Of a stretch of DNA of 64,000 bases, positions 37,022-49,249 are shown in pieces. The notes beneath the pieces are model-generated. The model was not told where the DNA came from and did no database searches. It saw only the letters and a program-made list of their open reading frames with translations. Numbering within the stretch: the first letter of the stretch is position 1; the number at the start of each line of letters is the position of its first letter. Both the position numbers and the translations under genes were made by a program. Source of the stretch: Lunularia cruciata (taxonomy: Eukaryota > Streptophyta > Marchantiopsida > Lunulariales > Lunulariaceae); NCBI GenBank assembly GCA_948567375.1, contig OX419762.1, positions 25,746,608 to 25,810,607 on the forward strand, read 5' to 3'.

Positions 37022-40000
37022 ATGGTAAGTTTCTTGTGCGGACAGTATGTGGATGTGTTACTTTTCGTCTGTAGTTCCTAAGGTTTGGTATCGATGGGTG
37101 CCGCCTCTCTCGTCTGGCGAGGAGAGAGAGAGAGAGCTGTTCTGTGAATGTAGCCTACCATGTCGGTGTGGATGTCTTTGACTGAACTGGATTTGTTTCT
37201 TGTTCCGCCATGTTACTAATGCCGTGACGATATTTAGAACTTTCTGAAGTCTGGAAGGCTTCTAAAGAACGTTAGGTTAAAGGGCGTTTTCTCACATTAG
37301 GTAGGCATTTCCTCTTATTGCTTAAGGCAGCTATGTCTCGTATGAGGATTTTCAGTGGAGGTGTTCAGGACTTTTCTTCAAATGTCGACGCATATTCAGT
37401 GATCTTTAATCTAGTATGGTTCCATATCGGGCGGGGATTTATTCGTAGTCCGTTAAGTATATCTTTACATTGCATCATTCTCGTTACTGTCATCCTGCCG
37501 AAGGTAGTTACGACAGCAAAGTAGACTTTATATATTTGTCTCTGCATTGTGCTATTCGTTGGCTCGAGGAATCTGAGCCGATTCGGTTTCTGTAGCTCGC
37601 ACCTTCTAGCAAGGGAAGTTTTGTGCTCTGAAGCATCGTACACGCGTCTTGGATTTCACACATTTTTGGCTGCGAGAACTTTCACCGCCCCTGGTCAAAG
37701 CTTTCTTCCCGTGATTTTCCCACTGTTTCCCCACTTTTTAAAACGGGACCTTTTTTTCTCGTGGAAATATATCATGTCGTTATATTGCCCATTATGGAGT
37801 TGCTTTTGCGCAGTTTTTCCATCCCTCGGGACAAGGTCGTAGCGTTATCTGACCTTGCGTTCTCTTAACACCACTCATTGCGGTGAATTGTGACTTAGTG
37901 CCTCTGTTTTCATCCCAGCTTCATCTGGGGCAGGTGGAGAATGAAGCACTAGCATTCTTAATTCTGATCAAACGTTTGCTCTTATTTGTGTCTTACAGGC
38001 CGATTCTCCTCGTCACAGGTATCTTCTGCTTCTTACTTTGTATTTGACTGCGGTCACCGGACTTAGTTAGGGTTTCGTTGACTTTTCGTCGATGGAATGT
38101 TAAGTGGTCCTCAAACTAAATATGCGGTCATAACGAAGATGTGATTGCGTTCCTTCTCTAGACCAGACGTTATTGCATTGTTATGGGCCCTGGAATGACA
38201 TCCTGTCACATTCTGTGGGGCTTTTCATTGCCGGTGGCTCATAGGTCGTATTAAACATTTGGTCTTAAACTAAGTGCTCAATGTCTCCGTCTTTTTATTA
38301 GATCTGACAGGTATTCAAGGTCACCTTCGCCAAGGGAGAGAACTGAACGGTCAAGATCCCGCAGTCCGTCGCGGAGGTAAGAGTCACATTCTCGAGATAT
38401 TGAAGGTTGTACTGTGATTCAGACGCAAGATATCAAGCAAGTTACTTGTTTCTTCCACTCCATGTAATTATGGCTTGCCGCTCGTCACCTATCTCTTACT
38501 TTTAACCACTTCCAAAGATTCTTGTTCAGGGATAGTGCCAACTTTTAGTTTGTGCCAGAGTGACAGCTGAGTACCTTTTTCGTTTTCGGTTAAGATTGTT
38601 GTCTGTGATGAGGCTTCCTTCACCGCCTGCTGGCCTCGTCCTTCTATGTAATCTATATCCGTAAAGTACATAATTATTTTAGTCAAATCCGCGATAAAGC
38701 TCAAGCAAACTGCATCATAAGCACGAATTAAGGCTCTGCAGTAGTCTCACTGTTAGGAAGAAGCCTGCTTCGGTAGGGGAATTTTTTATGCTAGGTGAAG
38801 ATCTTTCTGGTTCTCTCAAGGCTTTCAGAGGAAGTCTGACCTGATTTGGGCACATTATCTATTTGGTCCTGATGGTTTCTGCTTAACTTTTTCAGGTCTC
38901 CACCTCCACGCGAAAGAGTAGAGCGGTCCAGATCGCGTAGTCCTTCCCGAAGGTAGGTATTGTGCACCTGAGACCACATTCAATTCTTGGGTTGGTTTTT
39001 TGGGACCCAGTTAGTCTCCGCAGCATCCGTCTCATATTACTCCGTCTTGCGTTTGGCATGCAGCCACACACCGCATTTAAGGTCTCATGCGCTTATTTTT
39101 TAGTTTGGTTGGGACCCCTGTCGTAGGATATGAGCCAGACGTGCACTTGCTACCCTTGAAAGGACAGTGAGTAGCATACACTTCGCTCATATGAATACTT
39201 TTGAATGGAACAGGTTCAGACACGATGCTTTGAACCCAGGAAACAACCTCTATGTCACTGGTCTCTCCACCCGTGTGAATGAGAAAGATTTGGAGGAACA
39301 TTTCTCTCGAGAGGGCAAGGTGAGTATTTTGTCTGTACTCAAACGTGTCGTAACGTCTGGAAAGCAATCGTGTTGTTCTAAAAGCCCAGTAGGAATATAT
39401 GAAGTAACCAATATCTTTTTACTCAAACGTGTCGTAACGTCTGGAAAGCAATCGTGTTGTTCTAAAAGCCCAGTAGGAATATATGAAGTAACCAATATCT
39501 TTATACGTGGCAGGTTTTGGAGTGCCGACTAGTATTGGACCCTCGGACGCGCGAGTCACGAGGATTTGGCTTTGTGACTATGGAGCACTTAGAAGACGCT
39601 GAACGATGCATCAAGTACCTGAACCGGTCAACTCTTGAAGGGCGGATGATCACCGTGGAAAAGGTACGCTCATAAAGGTGTGGTAGGTGAAGGCAGTGCT
39701 GTTTGGTTCCTCTACTGCCCACTACCATTGCTGTAATTTGGTTTAGTGAAAGTTGAAAGCTAACCGTAATGGAAGCATTGCCTGGATATTGCTAACTGGA
39801 TCGTTGACCTTTTGGTCATCCAGAAATATGACGTCCCCCACTTTTTTGCGGACCGCCAAGAACTTTTTTTTCGGCAAATAATTGAGTCTCAGATTTGTCA
39901 AGCTGATGCGGCAGCCTGGCCTGTTGCAAGCGGAGCAACTTTGAATGTCAACATATATTGCCAAACCTGTCGCAGGGCACTTCCCACAGTGCATCCGCTT

Positions 40001-40892
40001 CAGCATGAGCAGACGCAAACTGACCTAGGCCAGCTTTTCAATAACTGGCTCAAATCGTCACTTCATCCTCACTATGCGACCAGCAGAATCAAAACTCGAT
40101 AGTCCCAAACAAGGGAGACCAACTACAGCATGCAGGGTTCTGTCGGGCCGTAATTTTCTTTTCGTTTTAGCAACGATTTACAACCATAATCGAGAGCTAA
40201 TCTTATACGGCTGTTGACACGTGCCAACAACTTGAACCTTCGACCTTTTTGTTGGGAGCTGCTTCGATATCGAGGCCTGTTTAACGCCTCTTGATGGCCT
40301 CTGGTACTAGCTGCATCCGTCGAATTAGGTGCTACACATGCCTTGTCGAATCTATCAGCTACCTTTCTGGTACTCCTGCATTCGTCTTGCATGCTTGTAC
40401 TTTCTCATCTAGCTCACTATCAAATTGAGGTGGAGGTAGGAGTTATTCCAGTCCAACGTTATCGGAAATCAAGACACCAGAGTACGGTGAACTTTTTCTA
40501 AGATCTTCTTTTGGATTCGCAGGCAAAGCGTAAGCGCGCGAGGACACCAACGCCTGGAGAATACTTAGGTGTGAGAGGTGTGTGTCATCATTAACTTAGT
40601 AAGATGCCATTGGTTATGTCCGAGATGGTACGATTGATCTCAAAGTAAGACTTAATGATGCTGTAGTGTATTGTTACTCACGTGTTACTTTCCGTCCTTT
40701 CTAGCAGCCATGCAGTCAAACAGAAGAGGAGGTCGTGGTGGTGGATTCCGTCGAGATGCCAGAAACTCTCGGCATTCTCCTGAGTATGCTCCTTACTCCG
40801 GAGGCCGTGATAGGTCTCCCCGATATTCACCTTATCGAGGTCATCAACGAGATCGGTCATCCTCTCCCCAGTATGCTCCTTATCGGCGATGA
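37022..40892 (+). CDS. SR45a: SR45a / Tra2-like serine-arginine splicing factor
   Basis: The gene binds pre-mRNA and helps choose splice sites in the nucleus. Eight coding segments: 37022-37024, 37999-38018, 38302-38376, 38896-38952, 39214-39319, 39514-39663, 40523-40577 and 40705-40892. All introns are GT-AG and phases agree, giving 654 nt and 217 residues. Residues 2-52 are RS-rich with two near-repeats of ERSRSRSPSRR. The RRM spans about 63-137 with RNP2 LYVTGL (64-69) and RNP1 RGFGFVTM (103-110). The linker RARTPTPGEYLG after it is the Tra2/SR45a signature. The tail (156-217) is rich in G, R, Y and S. The ATG is chosen because it alone joins in phase to ADSPRHRSDRYSRS. The reading frame is intact, unlike all neighbours. 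Plant SR45a genes are known to be alternatively spliced and stress-responsive. Confidence 0.92.
39336..39503 (+). repeat. Recent 84-bp tandem duplication in an SR45a-like intron
   Basis: Units 39336-39419 and 39420-39503 are practically identical (one difference at the end). They lie in the 194-bp intron inside the RRM, between the segments ending GK and starting VLECRL. 84 is a multiple of three, and the frame of the upstream exon stays open through both units, to a stop at about 39532. Intron retention would therefore add the repeated peptide and truncate the RRM. Confidence 0.95.
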
Positions 40893-42190
40893 AGAAGCTG
40901 CTTCTTGTTGGTAAGGATCCACTTCCAATGCGCTTCTAGAGTCGCACTCTGGACACCTCTTGCGAGTCCGCAAGCAAGGCTTTCTTCATTGACCCAACTA
41001 TGCTTACTAGTCTACATTCTTTGAGCTTATTCCAAATCCGGATTTGGATGTGACCAGGAGGCAGATGGGCAGTTTCTGCCAGCGTCTTATGCACTTCATC
41101 AGCTTTGGCTGTGACAGAAGCTCATTACACTCATGCTCACCGTGGATAACACTGCCACGACGTGACCAATCATTCAATCCAGCAAGGAGCAATGTATCGT
41201 ATCCAGCCACTCAAGGGACTCCTTAAGTTGCCAGCAGTAAACTTTTGATAGCCACTTTAACGGACTATCTGTTCTTTGCCAAAATCGCTTCAGAGGGACT
41301 ATAAGGGTACTGCCATGTTGATTGTAATAGTCTCAACATCACAGGTCAATTACTGAATTTCTGTCGTGCATCATGGAATTTTCACCACATTTTGAGAAAG
41401 TCGTGGAACTGAATGAATCTTGGTGATCTTTCGTTAGTTCTAAGGTCCAGATTTCGACCAACTGGAAAGAAGGGTCTTAAAATTTCTGGACTTTTGAGTT
41501 TATTCACCTCGACACGTCTCATACTCCCTTACCCACTTAGCTAACGCACTACGTATCTGCAGTCCATTCTGTCGATCATCAAGTTCAGCAGTTGTCTGGG
41601 CCATGTACGCCCTTCAGAATTCCATCCTACCAGTTAAACCCGTGGTCCTCCACATCTCTTAATGGTGGCAGCATTTTGGTTACACAGCCCCCTGTACATA
41701 AAACCTGAAGATACGACTGTTTCTGTAGTCCAGTACTACTCAGGAAGACCTGAATGTTTCGTCGTAGGAGAGATTTATGATATTGTTGTCTTCAATATGA
41801 AAATTGGGTCATCAATTAGGAGGAAACTTACCGACAGTAGATAATATCACAACCTTTAAAAACCAACCTTTACGCATTAACTTGAAATGGAAGAATTTCG
41901 GTGTGATACAGCGCAAGTGATTATTATACCGACGCATACAGAAGTTAGCGATCTGGCTTGGCGTTTTCCTGTCTCTTGGTTAGACCTACCGATAACTACA
42001 CATCAACACTCAAGAAGGAATTCGGAGAAAAGGTGGACAGGATTGATGATCCTTTCACACGAGTACTCTACAAGGAGTCCGAAGTAAAGGCGGCCAGTAT
42101 TTAATGTCGGAGAGGAAAGCTACTACAGTCCAAGGAGAAAGGGAAAGTCCAAGGAGAAAGGGAAAGTCCAAGGAGAAAGGGAAGACATTA
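40893..42190 (+). other. 3' untranslated and flanking region of the SR45a-like gene
   Basis: After the stop at 40890-40892 there is a possible untranslated intron donor (TTGTTG then GTAAGG near 40911). No poly(A) site was pinned down. No second coding gene is supported. A short tandem of AGTCCAAGGAGAAAGGGAA (about three copies, 42125-42182) closes the island just before the Harbinger end. Confidence 0.5.
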
Positions 42191-42207
42191 GGGGGTTTCA
42201 GAAATAG
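42191..42207 (+). repeat. Harbinger left terminal inverted repeat
   Basis: GGGGGTTTCAGAAATAG matches the inverted right end at 51528-51544 over 17 of 17 bases. Confidence 0.92.
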
Positions 42208-42253
42208 TTTTACTAAGTTTCTCAACTTTTCATATAGATTGTTATGGTGTGTT

Positions 42254-42570
42254 GACTAAAGGGAGGTAGAAAAGGTGTGTTGACTAAAGGGAGGTAGAAA
42301 AGGTATTGTTAAGGAGTTCGGGCCAAGTTCTTTATTATTAGCACACTTCGTGTGTGACCGGGAGGTAGAAAAGGTATTGTTAAGGAGTTCGGCCAAGTTC
42401 CTTATTGTTAGCACACTTTGTATGTGTGACCGGGAGGTAGAAAAGGTATTGTTAAGGAGTTTGGGCCAAGTTCCTTATTATTAGCACACTTCGTATGTGT
42501 GACCGGGAGGTTGAAAAGGTATTGTTATGGAGTTCGGGCCAAGTTCCTTATTATTAGCACATTCCGTATG
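42254..42570. repeat. Subterminal tandem repeat, 71-73 bp x 4
   Basis: Units start at 42289, 42360, 42432 and 42505, each beginning GGGAGGT and ending near GTGTGACC. A shorter 28-bp unit at 42261 precedes them. Subterminal repeats near DNA-transposon ends often bind the transposition proteins; here this is an inference. Confidence 0.93.
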
Positions 42571-42604
42571 AGGTGGTTCATAGAAAATAAGGGATAAGGA
42601 ATTT

Positions 42605-42975
42605 TCGTTATCACTCCGAAGTGCATTGATTGCACAGTTGTCACTCCATAGTGCATTGATTGCACATTAGAGTTAATAAAGTTTTCGTTTAGGGTTAGAG
42701 TGAAAGTGACGGCCACCAAAAGGAGCATCCGGGGATGTTCGAGAACACCCATGGAAATGAAATGAAATGGCAATTGGGCAAATTTTTACCACCGAGGAAG
42801 ATTGGAGGGAGCATGAGTGGAAAGATTTGAGTGCATGCAAAAATTGACCACCTGATGAAGATTTGAGAGACCCATAGCACCAAGGAAGATTGGAGGGAGC
42901 ATGAGTGGAAAGATTTTAGGGCTTACGAAAATTGACCATCCCATGAATATTTGAGAGACCTATAGCCAAAGGTGG
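42605..42975. repeat. Two further short tandem repeats in the Harbinger left arm
   Basis: AGTGCATTGATTGCACA occurs twice within 42605-42665. A unit of about 96 bp starting GAAGATTGGAGGGAGCATGA occurs at about 42797 and 42885. Both lie between the terminus and the transposase. Confidence 0.85.
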
Positions 42976-43411
42976 AATGGGGAGTGAATTTGTTTGGAGT
43001 GGGAAGATTTGAGTGCGAGCACGTGAGAAGGTTAGAGTGAGGAGTGATTTTGTTTGAAGTGTTACTCTCTATTTCATTATTTAAAAAAATTGTCTTTTGT
43101 ACGAGTATGAAATGCATACCTTTCTTCCACTTGAGTAATGAAATAAAATTCGTGAATTTATTTTCTTGTTACAGAATGAAATTGATGAGATTGTTTTTTT
43201 TGTGCGCACAAAGAACAGAGATGTCCCTTTGCTGAAATTTCACAAGGAGAGGGAAATGCCCCTTTGCGAAGAAGAGAGATCCACTTCGTCGATAAGGAGT
43301 TATCGGTGGTGATTAAAAATAGAGTAAAGTCATGCCGAGAGGGAGCACTTGTTTAGAACTAACCAAAAATATTAGAAAATGTATTCAATGGATGATTTGA
43401 TTAGATTTGGA

Positions 43412-44692
43412 GATATCACTACTAGGATTAGAAGATGAAGATGAGGAATTAGGAGGAGATTTAGATATGCTAGAATGTTTTATTAATGGATGGGAGTATG
43501 CACATACTCATCGATACTTGGAACCCCGTGTTACTTAACCTCGTAGTAGAGAGTATGTGAAGGAGTATTTTAGAAATCTAGATACTAAGGCCTTTCGCCA
43601 GCTTACTAGAATGGATGGGGATTCTTTTTCAACATTAGTTGATTTGATTAAGACTCACACAATTTTTGAGAAAAAGGTACCAAAGAGAGAAAACACCCGT
43701 GTGGATCCAAGTTGCTCTAGCATTGGATAGATTTGGACATCACGGCAATGGAGCTGGTGTTGCGTGGGGTTTAAATATTTGGGGCATTAGTGCTGGTTCA
43801 ACAATTGCTTTTACTAATAGAGTTATGACAACCATATTAGATGTGATGAGGAGTCAAGTTGCTTGGCCCGAACTCAAGGAGAGGAAGAGGATATCCATTG
43901 TTTTTGCACAAAAAGGTTTTCCCGGTTGTGTTGGTTTGGTAGATGGAACATTTTTTCCTCTTGCAGCCCGACCAAGTGTGGACGGGGAAATATATTTCAG
44001 CCGCAAGGGTTCATATTCTATAAACAGCCAAGTTATTTGTGATGATAAAAGGAGAGTTATACATTTTTCAGGAGGTATGTTTTATGTTATGTGTTCTTTT
44101 GTTAGGTATTTTTGCAATGCATTGATGATCCTTTTTGTTTAGTTTACTAAAAGTATGGGCTTTTTTATTTGCAGGAATGCCAGGGTCATGTCATGATATG
44201 ACTTGTTTGAAAAAATTGTCACTATGGAATGATTTGAACCGAAGAGGGAGGTGTCGCACTTTTGAGGCAAAGCAGTACCTTTTAGGTGATTCGGGTTATG
44301 TACCCATGCATCACCTAGTACCCGCTTTCAAGCAGGCTAGCTCAGAGGACAAGCAGGAGTTCAATAAATATTTAGCAAAGGCAAGAGTGATAAATGAGCA
44401 TTGTATAGGTGTATTGAAAGCTAGATGACATTCTCTTTGCAAGCTAAGAGTGCAACTAAAAGACAATAGTAGAAATGCTTATTTGTTAAAGTGGGTATTG
44501 GTGTGTATTATTTTACATAATTTTTTAATCAATAGGTCTGACCTTTGGTCAGAGGAAAATGATGGATTTACAAAGGAGACTCAAATAGATTCAGAAATGT
44601 CATTTCATGGTATAGAACTTGGTAGAGAAGAAAGTAGATCAAGGGTGATGCAACATTGCCTTGATTATAAAAATGATGATATACTCCATTGA
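43412..44692 (+). pseudogene. PIF/Harbinger DDE transposase (HARBI1-like), disrupted
   Basis: The enzyme cuts and pastes the element's ends. Two exons, 43412-44074 and 44175-44692, are separated by a GT-AG intron whose removal gives HFSGGMPGSCHDM. The catalytic triad is visible: D in GLVDGTFF (about 43942), D in LLGDSGY (about 44288) and E in RVINEHCIG (about 44396). Three lesions kill it: a TAA near 43538 in LEPRVT*PRS, a one-base frameshift near 43675-43690 before EKTPVWIQVALALDRFG, and TGA in place of the expected W in KAR*HSLC (44426). All catalytic residues survive, so the loss is fairly recent. Confidence 0.92.
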
Positions 44693-44882
44693 TTGATTGA
44701 GATTCCATATAATAAAATATATATTCTCATTATTCATCTCTTAGACCAGGAGTCTTTCTCTTAGACCATGAGTGTATCTTGATGTAATATTGGGATAAGA
44801 ACTTCAAAGGATGCAAAAAGAATTCTATGAAGCTTAATCTGTACATTTGTAAGTCCTCCATTTACACTTACAATGTGTGGTG

Positions 44883-45160
44883 TTTATCAAGTTTACACTT
44901 GAAAGTCACTTGTCGGGTGCACTTGGAAAAAAAGAGCCGATGTTGCATACACCATGAGATGATGCTCGTAGACGCTGGGTGCCACTCACAAACTTAAAAA
45001 AGTCATCGAGTGGTGCTTGTAGACACGGGCGTACGCTGGGGACCGCACTAGAATATGCACACATATTACATGCACTCGTAGGTGCTGCATGAATTATGCA
45101 ACGCTTGTCTGAGCCGGTTGGCGACGTGGAGTGCCGCATGTTGCCGCTCGGGATTTGGGT
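44883..45160. repeat. GC-rich degenerate motif cluster, left
   Basis: Several variants of GCTCGTAGRYGCTG and GTGCACTTG occur, for example GCTCGTAGACGCTGG, GCTTGTAGACACGG and CACTCGTAGGTGCTGC. The reverse complements of these variants are frequent at 49250-49570, on the other side of the unknown gene. The stretch starts after TTTATCAAGTTT (44883-44894), a 12-mer that recurs at 49701-49712. Confidence 0.55.
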
Positions 45161-45894
45161 TCTTTTGGTTGAAAAAATGCAATTTTGCCTCTAAAGTGTA
45201 CATTTTAGGATGTTTGGTATTGAATTCTTTTCCGACAGCCTAGGTTATATAAACCTTGTTCTTTTCCATTCCTGTCATTCCAGTGGGTGTGGATGTCTTA
45301 GAAAGCCTTATTCTTGAGTGTGTGGAGTGTTGGAAGCAAAATTTTGCAAGTGAGTAGTTCAAAGGAGAAAGGGCAATTTTGAGAAAGGGTCATTTCACGA
45401 GGCAAAGGGTGTGCAGGTGAGCCATTTTGAGAGAGGGTGTGCAGGTCAGGCATTTCAAGACTGGGGAAGGAAAGAGGCAAACTGGCTGGCTCAAGCACAT
45501 CTCGAGAAGCAATAAGGAGTGATTGAGAAGAGAGAAAAGAGAGCATTCAAGAGACAGAGCAAATTCAATTTCAACCATGGCAGAAATCTGGGGATACGAA
45601 AAGATAGTTGACTGGCCCAACATGAGAAATACTCAAGAAGGAGATTGGCTCATAGCATTCCATACCATTCAACACCCAACCAATTTCATCAAGTGGTGCT
45701 GGCTGGACAAACATCAGATTTGAATTGCTGTTTTGGGAATTTGGGAGATTGATCTAGATGTAATGGGGCTGAAAATAACTCTTGGACTTCACTATCCACG
45801 GCCAGAGGTATTTTTCAAACATTCCTCATTGTTTTCTTTTCATTCCATCTTGAGATGTTCATTTTATTTTTGGAAATTGCTTTCAAATTATCAG

Positions 45895-46490
45895 CGCCTC
45901 CTAGCCTGTCCCGTAGTGCAACCCAGCGTCCTCCCATACCACCTTGCTCCATCTAGTGCCATACCAAACCCTAAACCCTGCGTGCAAGCGCCTTCCTTGC
46001 ACGGCACCTAGCAACCCCGTGCGGCACCTAGAGCTTCTGTGGGGCTGCACAGACCTCCTCGCGGCTCTCCTTGTCTCGCAACACCTACCAGCGTCGTCAT
46101 GCGTTGTCTAGTGGCATCCCCAGCCCCTTAACCTCTCACGCAAGCGTCTTCCCGTGACCCCGCACGGCACCCAACGCCTCCACGAAGTTCCCAACTAAAC
46201 CCCTCACTGTTTTGTAGCACAATCTAGTGCAGCTGCACCTATGGGTAGCGTCGATGGGTGCCCCCACACGACGTCAAGTGCCCTCCCGGTGCCCTACGAG
46301 CACTGCCGGGTTTGGGAGCACCTCCCGCGTTGTCGCATGTCTGCCAGTTGCGGCTCACAATGGCAACCCACGGCAATGAGCGGCACCCCGCAAGTCTTTA
46401 GAGTGTCAAAACTGTCCGCGAGTGCCTTCGAGCGGCACCCAACGGCACCCCTGAGCTTGAATCCTTGGGACAAAAGTTTAAGCTGAAATT
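45895..46490 (+). other. GC-rich intron 1 of the unknown pseudogene
   Basis: Degenerate GCGCC, GGCACC and CACGGCACC motifs fill this stretch, much richer in GC than its surroundings. It begins near a donor at 45808 and ends before the acceptor TTTTGCAG at 46507. Confidence 0.5.
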
Positions 46491-47188
46491 TTTGGTGGGT
46501 TTTGCAGGTCATTCCATGTACAAAGTTTGTGAGTTCATGGGACAAGGTCTCTTGCACAGGTTTAGTAAGAGGTAGGCAATTTCAATTGACTGCAGATATA
46601 GTTAGAGATGCACTTGCCATGCCAAGGGGGAGAACACCAAGATGGAGGATAGTTCCTTACAAAGCTGTCTTAGACTGGTTTCTACAAAGGGACAGGGTTG
46701 CAAAAAGATATCTTGCAATGCAATGTGTATATCTTGCGTTCAGAGCTTTCTTCTAGTTGATGGGTGCACTTGTTGCACCACCTATTAGGCCCAAGATTGT
46801 ACATGGGCATTTGGTACTCAACACCAAGACCAAGTTGAGGAGATTGGATGTGGAGGATTATGATTGGGGAGAGTTAGCTTTTAGAGCTATCATTGCGGAG
46901 GTGGGGAGTTTGCAAAGCCAATTGAGGAGTCCTAAGGGGCATAGGTTCAGAGTCACCTTCCTTGGACAGATACTCACACATCTCTTTGTGGAGAGAGGTT
47001 TCATTCCAGAGGAGGACTTGATTAACCTGAGTGATGGAGAGGAGGAGATTATACACAAGGGAGAGCATGGTGATGATCATGAGGATGCAAATAGCTCGGA
47101 TGAAGACGAGACTACTGATGATGGGGAGGATGAGGGAGAGGATGAGGATGGTGAGTGATTGATTGATTGATTAGGTTTGATTTTTTTC

Positions 47189-47189
<1 letters not shown>

Positions 47190-47221
<32 letters not shown>

Positions 47222-47230
47222 CATATATTT
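47190..47230. repeat. TA-rich microsatellite in intron 2 of the unknown pseudogene
   Basis: Interrupted TA units with TATG spacers lie just after a possible donor at 47151. Confidence 0.9.
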
Positions 47231-49249
47231 GTATGTTGGAAAACAAACAAAGTTCTTTTGTATATACCATTACCGGATTTAATAAATGAGTTCATTTAAG
47301 AAGCTTGAATGAATGAACTTGTGAACTTGTATATTTTTGTATTCAAATATGAATTTGTACATTGATGGATAACTAAATGTACCACTTGTGAACAAGTGTT
47401 CAACAGATTCGTGTTGAAACACAACCCTTACCCTTTGTTGAGATAGCTCCTTTTCACTCTTCTTCCCCTTCACCACTTCCTCCATATGTGGAGGGAGTTG
47501 GTGACCCCATGCATTTCAGAGTACCTTCACCTCCTTCTTGTTCCGTTGACATCACTCACATTTTAGATGATTGTGTTTGAGTGGCTGAGTGTAGAGAGAG
47601 AAATCTCCTTGAGCATGAGAGTCGACTAGAGAGTGTAGAGGAGAGAGAGAGATTAGTGCTTGAGCGTGAGAGTAGATTGGAGAGTGTAGATGAGAGAGAA
47701 AGATTAGTGCTATAGCGAGAGAGACTCCTTTGTGAGCAAGAAGATTTACTTGCTTCAAAGGAAGAGAGGCATCTGACCTTGCTTACTTCTGAGATGGAGA
47801 GAGAGCAGAGATTAGGTGACTTGGACATCGACATACTAGGTGTTGCTGCCATGGCGGAGGGTTACAAGCTCTAGTTACATAATCAGGCACAAGAGTTAGC
47901 ATATGCTATAGAGAGGTGTGAGAGTGCACATGTTCAGGTAGAGGAGAGCAAGAGTAGTCTAGCTTAGATGAGAGCTCATGTAGAGGAGATTGAGATTAGT
48001 CTAGCTCATTTGAGGGCTTGTGTGGCTTATCTTGGACCCAAACTACATACTATTGCTCGCGAGACCCATACTCGTCATGAGATGCAGACCCAAACTGATG
48101 CCACCAATGTGTTACCTCATAGTGTGGAGACTCAGAGTACTCAGACTGAGTTTAGAGAGAGGATTCATCTATCAAGAGAGTATATTCCATGTATCCTCTT
48201 CCCCGACTTCCTACGGAAGAAGATTATTATTGTGGATGTTACTTGTATGTGTTCATTATAGATTTGTGGTGCTATTGGTTTTTGTGCATGGGAGAGCGGG
48301 ACGACTATGCATGGTTGGTTCCCTCACACATAGTCCGGGCCTGTAGGGTGGGTAGCACATCCTGGTGTTAGCCATTTCATCCAGTTCTGTTTGCTACACC
48401 TTGAGGTTATCTCGTGGATAGATCTTACTCCGGATGGAGTGGAGTGGTTGCTACGGAGCATGTGGCAGTGGTTTGAACTCCCGGAGGGAGTTCCCACCGG
48501 ATCTCGCCTCATGGCATGTTTGTGTTCTAGAGATATACAGCAAGATTCTGAGTTCAGAGGACTTAGAGTTAGATCATATGAGCATCTGACTTCATTAGGT
48601 TTACCTCTTTGTGATCTTTTGATCATAGATAGTTATGCACTCTTATCTTATAGGAACCATCCACATGGTGCTATCCACCCTACCCACTTCCATCCTTATA
48701 GGGTACATATAGCATCATACACTTGGTCATTTGACCCTTTGATGAGTGCTTTGGACAGATTTGTCCATGACGATAGGCTTGCTATTAGTTGGGCGGAAGA
48801 GGAGTGGACATAGGTAGATTGAGTTCTTATAGTTGTGACACATATCCTCTTTTTGCTAGTGGTATAAGGCATCAAGACTTGGATGTGAGAAAGTGGTCCC
48901 TATGGTGGTCATTGAGTCCATTTAGGATTCAACATCATGTATACCGTCGTAGACTTGAGGATACAATAGTAGCACTAAGACACCATAGTGCATCTCACTC
49001 TTCTTCTTCACCTCTTCAACCTCCATATTCATAGGTTTAGGTTCTATTGGCTCCCCATTTATAAACATATTATGTTCATTTCTCCCCATGTATACATTTA
49101 TGTTTTAGTTTACACTTCTGAACTCTCATATTGTGGTCTAACTCTTGTATTTTCATGTGCTATATACTCAATTGTGCCTTTTGTATCCAACATGTCATCA
49201 CCTTGCAAATATGGGCACCATTTCCATCTAAACACTAAACCCTAAACCC

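Larger units (their letters stand above)
45577..49034 (+). pseudogene. Unrecognised multi-exon pseudogene inside the Harbinger
   Basis: I do not recognise this gene. Exon 1 (45577-45807) starts MAEIWGYEKIVDWPNM and joins at a GT-AG intron to exon 2 (from 46508, VIPCTKFVSSWD) in phase 0. Exon 2 runs to about 47150 through RYLAMQCVYLAF and a tail of D and E residues. After a second intron, one frame from about 47407 to 48813 encodes a Pro/Ser stretch, an RESRLESVxERERL-type coiled coil (47580-47760), THTRHEMQTQTDATN, and a conserved-looking C terminus. A frameshift near 48800 leads to RRLEDTIVALRHHS and a stop at 49034. Stops include TGA for R and TAG for Q. Length is about 830 codons. The layout (globular, acidic, coiled coil) parallels E1 and E2. 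Confidence 0.6.

Noticed and set aside
36790-37074. 94-aa plus-strand ORF upstream of the SR45a-like gene
   Set aside because: It lies in the 5' untranslated exon and runs past the splice donor; no domain is recognised.
39812-40102. 96-aa ORF in an SR45a-like intron
   Set aside because: It is bounded by GT-AG sites of the RRM gene, has no domain, and the spliced frame excludes it.
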